From NCBI GenBank assembly GCA_008638375.1, contig CM018041.1:14899716-14963715 (forward strand): a stretch of DNA of 64,000 nucleotides, read 5' to 3'. The position numbers and the translations under genes are program-made. The notes under the pieces are model-generated. The model was not told the origin of the DNA and did no database searches. It was given only the letters and a program-made list of their open reading frames with translations. Positions 59,096-64,000 of this stretch are shown here, in pieces; position 1 is the first letter of the stretch; the number at the start of each line of letters is the position of its first letter. The DNA is from Nyssa sinensis (taxonomy: Eukaryota; Streptophyta; Magnoliopsida; Cornales; Nyssaceae).

Positions 59096-59875
59096 AATCA
59101 GCACACGGGGGTGAAAACCGCCTTTCCTTTCTGGGTGTCAATTGGCACTCAAAGAGTGGCATCACCATGACCCTCAACCAATTGGCACTAACACTATAGA
59201 AACATTCTCTTTGTTAGCCGATCAATCTATGACATAAAATTGACAACAATTTCGGTTTTTGCAATGAAAAACTTTATTTTGACATATTTGACTATTTGTG
59301 ACACTATATAAACACTTAGGAATGCCTGGAAACTATTTCAGGGCATTGTCAATCAGACTATCTCTTCTGTGCAGCTTAAAGCTTCCTCTTGGAAGAATAT
59401 TCCCAACACTTATCAGAACTGGGAGATTAGCATGCATTGGAACCTCTCTCATTCCCTTTTTACATCTCACTAGGTTGCTTCTTGTTGATGTGGTATAAGC
59501 TTTTGTGTTCCCAATCTTGAGTCTTGCACTCCTCTGTTTTTTAGTTCCCCAGCTTTGTTTTCCTTTTGTTGTTTTCTGTTCTCTTTTCTTGGGCTTGTCC
59601 CTCAATAAATTATTAATTACCCAAAAAAAAAGGCCCCAAAATAGTTTCGAGGCATTCCCAAGTGTTATGTAGTATCACAAATAGTCAAATATGTCAAAAT
59701 AAAGTTTATCATTGCAAAAACCAAAGTTGTTGTCAATTTTATGTCATAGACTGATCGGCTAACAAAGAGAATGTTTCTCTAGTGTTAGTGCCAATTGGTT
59801 GAGGGTCATGGTGATGCCTCCCTTTGAGTGCCAATTGACACTTAGAAAGGCGGTTTTCACCTCAGTGTGCTGATT
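59096..59875. repeat. Long inverted repeat (about 245-bp arms)
   Basis: Left arm about 59096-59345 and right arm about 59632-59875 are inverted copies. Shared blocks include 'aatcagcacac', 'ggtgaaaaccgcctttc', 'tgtcaattggcactcaaag', 'gcatcaccatgaccctcaac' and 'gacatatttgactatttgtg'. By eye they are close to 90% identical. The spacer holds a LINE 3' end. Transcription would give a long hairpin. No target duplication was found at the outer ends, so it may be a foldback or Mutator-type element or an inverted duplication. Confidence 0.9.
59346..59631 (+). mobile_element. LINE 3' end in the loop of the inverted repeat
   Basis: T-rich 3'UTR-like sequence with 'ggcttgtccctcaataaatt' then 'attacccaaaaaaaaa': a polyadenylation-like AATAAA followed by an A-tail, as at the end of plant L1-type LINEs. 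The 5' end is truncated at the arm boundary and no ORF2 remains. Its fit exactly between the arms is notable. ORFs on either strand are not convincing. Confidence 0.55.
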
Positions 59876-60204
59876 GGCACACTAGTGAGCCGTTTCACTC
59901 ATGACAATCCTATAACCCCCAAATCAACTTATTTTACATTTTTCTATTTAATACTCTACAAACCCCCCTCCCAAAAAAAAAAAAAAAATTTTTTCTAATA
60001 TTCAATACTCCTTGCAAATAAACTAAAATTAACAAATTTATCATCCAAACCCCCAAATTCAAACACAAAATACGAAAGAACTAATGTTGTGTTTGGCATT
60101 GCGGAATTGGTCCTTGAAATCAGAATTGTATTTGAATGGGAGGCAAGTTAGTTCAAAAACAATGTGTAAGAAGACATTAGAGGATTTTAGGGCATTACAA
60201 TAAC

Positions 60205-61835
60205 AAACAAGGATCCTTAGGGGATGTTGATACTACAAAATTGTGAATTCCTGTTCACTGAAATTAATATTTATGTACTCGCCTTCTCCCAAAAAATAAC
60301 GAATTGATATACCAGCTCCTCTTTTAGAATTGTTGCAGTTGGGAAAAGGCCAACCTCCTTGCAAGGTTAAAGAGTTGGTTACTAAGCACGGTAATTGGGA
60401 TTTCCTAGTTTTGGACAAAAAGAGACTGAAAAGAAAAGAGAAACGAAGAAGGAAACGCATTTAGAGCCAACAAATGCATGGTCTGAAACAAAACTTTTAT
60501 GAAGTCTTTTCAGTGAGATTTGGGAAATTATACAAGTGTGATATTGATGGCAATCTGGATTGTTTGCTATTATTACTGAACAAAAGAATATTTTGAGCTG
60601 ATTTTCAGAGTTGCAGGCTTGCAGCTAGAACAGTATACCTGTTTAAATTTCTTTCTTCCCCCTTTTTTTTTTTTTTTTGATCAGTAGTATACATGTTTAA
60701 ATTTATTTTAAAAAATAAATTTTGACTTTTAAACAAGAAATGATTTACACAATTTTTATTTGGATATCTACAAACCTTCTCATCTTTGAGTAATAGACAC
60801 GACCTCCATTATCATCTTCAAAACTGACGGTAAATTGCAGATGTCCTTGAGAGAAGAGCAACTATAAGACAAATTGAATCAAAAGATACACTTCTTTGCT
60901 TTGCCAGTAGAAGGATAAAGATGACGACTCAAGAAAATTCATCAATATATGCCATCCTTTTGCAAAATTCAAATATTTTCACATTATGTTTGTCTTAAGT
61001 AACATTCTGCATCCACACAAACATTTACAACACAAAAAATCACTTCCCTATAAATAAAACTGTTTTTCTAATAATGCCCCCCCAATGTACAGTATTTTTT
61101 CTATGTTAGCGGTTTGTAGTTAAAATTTGTATGCTCCTATACATTTGGAAAAATCAATTAATACGCACAAGATTCAATCACTGCCACCAGTGCCATGATA
61201 ATACAGCCACCCAACAAATACACTGACATCCTCCCACCAACATGATAGCGTGCACAGTCATCACCTATGCTCCCGTCCTAGTAAATTGATACTGAGAACT
61301 TTCAACTTCCAGAACTACATATATGAAATGGCAGAATATAATAACAGATAAAAAGTAATGTCAACAATTTATCATCAAATAGAAGCCAATTTGAAACCCC
61401 AAATAAACAGCTACAATAACTTAAAGACTAGATAATTTAGAAACATCTGTTTGTGCTATATAGATCTGCGTAATGCCAGACCAGCAAAAAAATCATAATG
61501 CTATTGGAATTAGTTAATCCTTTGGTATGAGTATCATGGGATGGGTCAATTCTTCAGCATTAGCTTAATAAGGTTTATCCATACAGACACTAACCCAGAT
61601 GCTAAGTCATCAAAGAATTGCTATGATTTAGCTAAGTGCTCACCCTGAATAAGTTACTGATACAGAGACAAGCTTCAAAAGCACCTAGATGGCTCATGCT
61701 TATACTAACTAATGTAATCATTTATAAGAACGAAAATAATTGACTATTGCATTGCAATCTTTATCTAGAGAGCATGACACAACTATTTACCAAAATGCAT
61801 ACTTCAATCAAAGATAACAGGAGAAAGAAGTTAGA
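60205..61835. other. Unassigned intergenic DNA
   Basis: No gene recognised. The 75-codon minus-strand ORF at 60233-60460 has a hydrophobic N-terminus but no family motif. T-run at 60663-60679. Confidence 0.4.
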
Positions 61836-61959
61836 CATAGGGGGGGCAATGCCCATCCTCTCCCCGAAACTTTTGAAAATTTCACTTCTAATCCATTAAC
61901 TAGCCTAATCACGAACACACAACATACCATCCGATCCAAGGGGTCACCATCGTCATAGG

Positions 61960-62819
61960 TGATGACCTCACCTCTTTAATCATTTTTTCTCATTATAGAC
62001 ACTTTATTTTGAGACCCTTGATTGTATAGGGATAGTTTCGCTATTTTTGAGAAGTTACTACAAAGTGCCCCACCTAGGGGTATTTTAGTAATTCCATATT
62101 TCGCCTATTGAGGGCATTTATGTCATTATGCCCACCATTAAGGAAATGTTGGTCATTCCGTCCATTAAAGGCATTCATAATGACCAATCATTATGCCTAC
62201 TAAGGTCATTTTGGTCATTCTCCCACTCAGAACATTTAGGTCATTTGGTATATTAGAACTTTTGAAGGTATTTTGGTCATCTCGCACATCTTTGACTTTT
62301 AATGGCACTTTGATAATTTTGGTATAATCCTACCCTTAGTATGCCATTTTGATCACTTGAGGGCATACAAGTAATTTCTACACCATTTTACCCATGTAAG
62401 GTTAATTTGGTAATTTTAGTCATTGGGGACAATTTTGACTTTTTATGTTTAGTGGCATTTTGGTAATTTTCATATCCCAAGATTCTCCACCAAATTATGG
62501 GCAATTTAGTAAATATGGATGGCATTTACATGCCTTTATAAGTCCTTGGAAATTGCCTTCCTTGTGCACTAGAACTTGCCTTTTATCATTTCTTCCTTGT
62601 TTTAAGGAGGTTTCTTAGTAACCTTTAAGTAATTGCCTTTCTTGTGCATATGGGGCTTTCTTATCTTGTTTTCTTGCACATTAAGAATTAATCTAAGCTC
62701 TCTATCCGTAGGATACACGGTGAGCCCTTGGATCAAACTTCTATATTTTTCTTATAAATAAAGCCCCTTGGCCACCAAAATCAAGGATAGAAATTTAAGA
62801 GGCAGAGTGTTGTTGCAAT

Positions 62820-62866
<47 letters not shown>

Positions 62867-63575
62867 TTTTTGAAGTTTTGTTCTATACTAGTTAGATTTC
62901 TACCCAACATAAGGCGAAGTTCTGTATAACTGACGATTCAAAATCAAGGAGTTTAAGTCAAAGTCTTATCTGATTAGCCGTAAATAATCAGGTATGCTCC
63001 CTAAACCCTTCTATTTCTTTTTTCCCAATCCAATTTATTCTCTCACTCTTTATAGAAACAATTGAATTGGAGAACTACATTGGCTCTGATTCTGTTATCT
63101 AAATAGATATGTAGGATGCCTTCGGGCCCAAGTCTATTTATTATATTTGTTTTATTTATTCTCTTCTCTTTGTTTGTATTATTATTTTCTCTTTCCTATC
63201 TTTATCCATGTCATGCAACATAAGCTTTGTGGTTGAACACTAAAGGCCAGTTCATTCGGACTAGGTGGGATGGGTGCCTAACCCCTTCCCATTTTATAAC
63301 TTAGCCCCCGGTTTCATATTTCTCTTATTTATTGTAAACTAGTTTGCTTTGTTTTGACCCATGACAAGGGGTTTAGAATGTAACTAGGACTAAAGCATTA
63401 TAATTTCTAATTTTCTTTGTTATTTCCTTTACATGTATTCTCCATGGGTTTATTCGGGTTTGATTGTTATTTGTCTAAAACAAGCGAGCGACTCCTTTAT
63501 TTATTCACATGCACCTAATCTGAAATAGGGCACTCCCTCTCACCTTTAGGGAGTGGATAACCAGGGTTTTTTGTT
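61960..63575 (+). mobile_element. Long LTR/leader of a Ty3/gypsy-like (Tat-type?) element
   Basis: Monotonous 'tttggtcatt / tttagtaatt' sequence (62040-62500) leads to a TATA box 'cttataaataaagcccc' (62749) and (CT)n at 62823-62861. The 'actaggtgggatgggtgcct' block (63260), 'gcgagcgactcc' (63484) and 'ttccgacagcggtgctcaca' (63575) follow. This order is what I know from long LTRs and leaders of plant Tat/Ogre-type elements. Fragments of the same family lie at 1-680. Start, end and primer site are not fixed. Confidence 0.45.
62823..62861. repeat. (CT)n microsatellite
   Basis: About 19 CT units just downstream of the TATA box of the LTR, so it would lie in the element's untranslated leader. Confidence 0.9.
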
Positions 63576-63784
63576 TCCGACAGCGGTGCTCACACTTATT
63601 TTTTGGGTGTGTTTTTAGGCAATTTGTTAGTTATTTTTTCCTCATATGCTAGTTATTATCTCTTCTTCTTTGCCTTTATTCTTTTTTCTCCTTTTTCTTC
63701 TTTCATATATTTTTTAAGAGGCGAGATTCTTCTTTCCTGTTTAAATTTAAACAAGCTTTCATTTGAATTATTTATAGATGTTGG

Positions 63785-64000
63785 TGTTGGCAAATTGGGT
63801 TTTTGGCAACATATATTTTAACCAACTTTGAGCCAAAATAAAAGTGGTACCCACACATTATTTAAGGTGAGTTCACATGGAAATATGTTCATCTCCATGA
63901 ATAGATTAAAAATATATATTGGGTTGTTCAAAACCATTAGGGAATGAATGATAATTTAACTCCAAATATTGCCATTTGAACATGGTAACAACATTTTTTG
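63785..64000 (+). mobile_element. LTR copy related to 51796-52902, cut by the window end
   Basis: Starts TGTTGGCAAATTGGG and follows 51796 onward block by block: 'tttgagc(t/c)aaaat(a/t)aaagtgg', 'ccacatgga', 'ctccatga', 'tattgggttg(c/t)tcaaaaccatta', 'catggtaac'. About three quarters identical by eye. Confidence 0.78.

Larger units (their letters stand above)
56894..60199 (-). mobile_element. Solo long LTR 7 (3.3 kb), reverse orientation, TSD ATAAC
   Basis: On the minus strand it starts TGTAATGCCCTAAAATCC and ends GGTTGGGTTTTGTGACA; ATAAC is at 56889-56893 and 60200-60204. An AAG/GCAAGT block on the minus strand (near 58565) is in the place of the GTAAGT of its relatives. It hosts a TRIM (58018-58320) and a long inverted repeat with a LINE tail (59096-59875), and contains a diverged repeat pair at 57165-57345. 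No coding sequence. Confidence 0.83.

Noticed and set aside
1..64000. CRISPR arrays, bacterial operons, rRNA genes or organelle DNA.
   Set aside because: No regular short repeats with unique spacers, no ribosome-binding sites or operonic ORFs, and no rRNA or plastid/mitochondrial gene sequence was recognised; all evidence is for plant nuclear DNA.

Overview
The window looks like nuclear DNA of a flowering plant, most likely a eudicot. It is AT-rich and gene-poor, full of microsatellites, and dominated by nested plant transposable elements: Ty1/copia and long-LTR Ty3-like elements, TRIMs, MITEs and tRNA-derived SINEs. It also holds a gene of the plant-specific DVL/ROTUNDIFOLIA-LIKE family. I cannot name the species.

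Layout. 1-3.24 kb: rearranged LTR-element fragments and a decayed retroelement ORF that ends in a polypurine tract and a 3' LTR. 3.24-14.06 kb: three related LTR copies rich in gtcgact-type motifs. The third is split by two large solo LTRs (6404-9319 and 10147-13915), and the second carries a hAT-type MITE (5409-5762). 14.06-16.46 kb: an AT-rich repeat split by a reverse-strand solo LTR. 17.7-18.7 kb: the only recognisable host gene, a DVL/RTFL small-peptide gene at 18009-18174, broken by one extra G. 18.7-23.5 kb: AT-rich intergenic DNA and old repeats. 23.55-28.12 kb: a 4.6 kb solo LTR. 30.75-41.75 kb: a decayed Ty1/copia element on the minus strand (LTRs, gag, protease, integrase, RT, RNase H), split by a solo LTR inside gag and by a hAT-like MITE in its leader. 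44.26-44.71 kb: a 65-bp palindromic tandem array. 46.23-50.13 kb: a three-level nest (Mutator-type MITE, then solo LTR, then TRIM). 51.07-52.90 kb: a copia gag remnant and a second kind of solo LTR. 54-56 kb: two SINEs. 56.89-60.20 kb: a reverse-strand solo LTR holding a TRIM, a long inverted repeat and a LINE 3' end. 61.8-64 kb: a long LTR/leader and a truncated copy of the LTR seen at 51.8 kb.

Main theme. Seven insertions (6404-9319, 10147-13915, 14370-16306, 23552-28119, 36229-39338, 46709-49654, 56894-60199) belong to one superfamily. They run from a TGTAA-type start to a GTCGTGACA-type end, lie between 5-bp target duplications, and lack PBS, PPT and pol, so I read them as solo LTRs. They total about 22.5 kb, roughly 35% of the window. 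Nesting gives a relative order of insertion, because each is younger than the element it interrupts. No intact multi-exon gene, rRNA, functional tRNA or CRISPR was seen.
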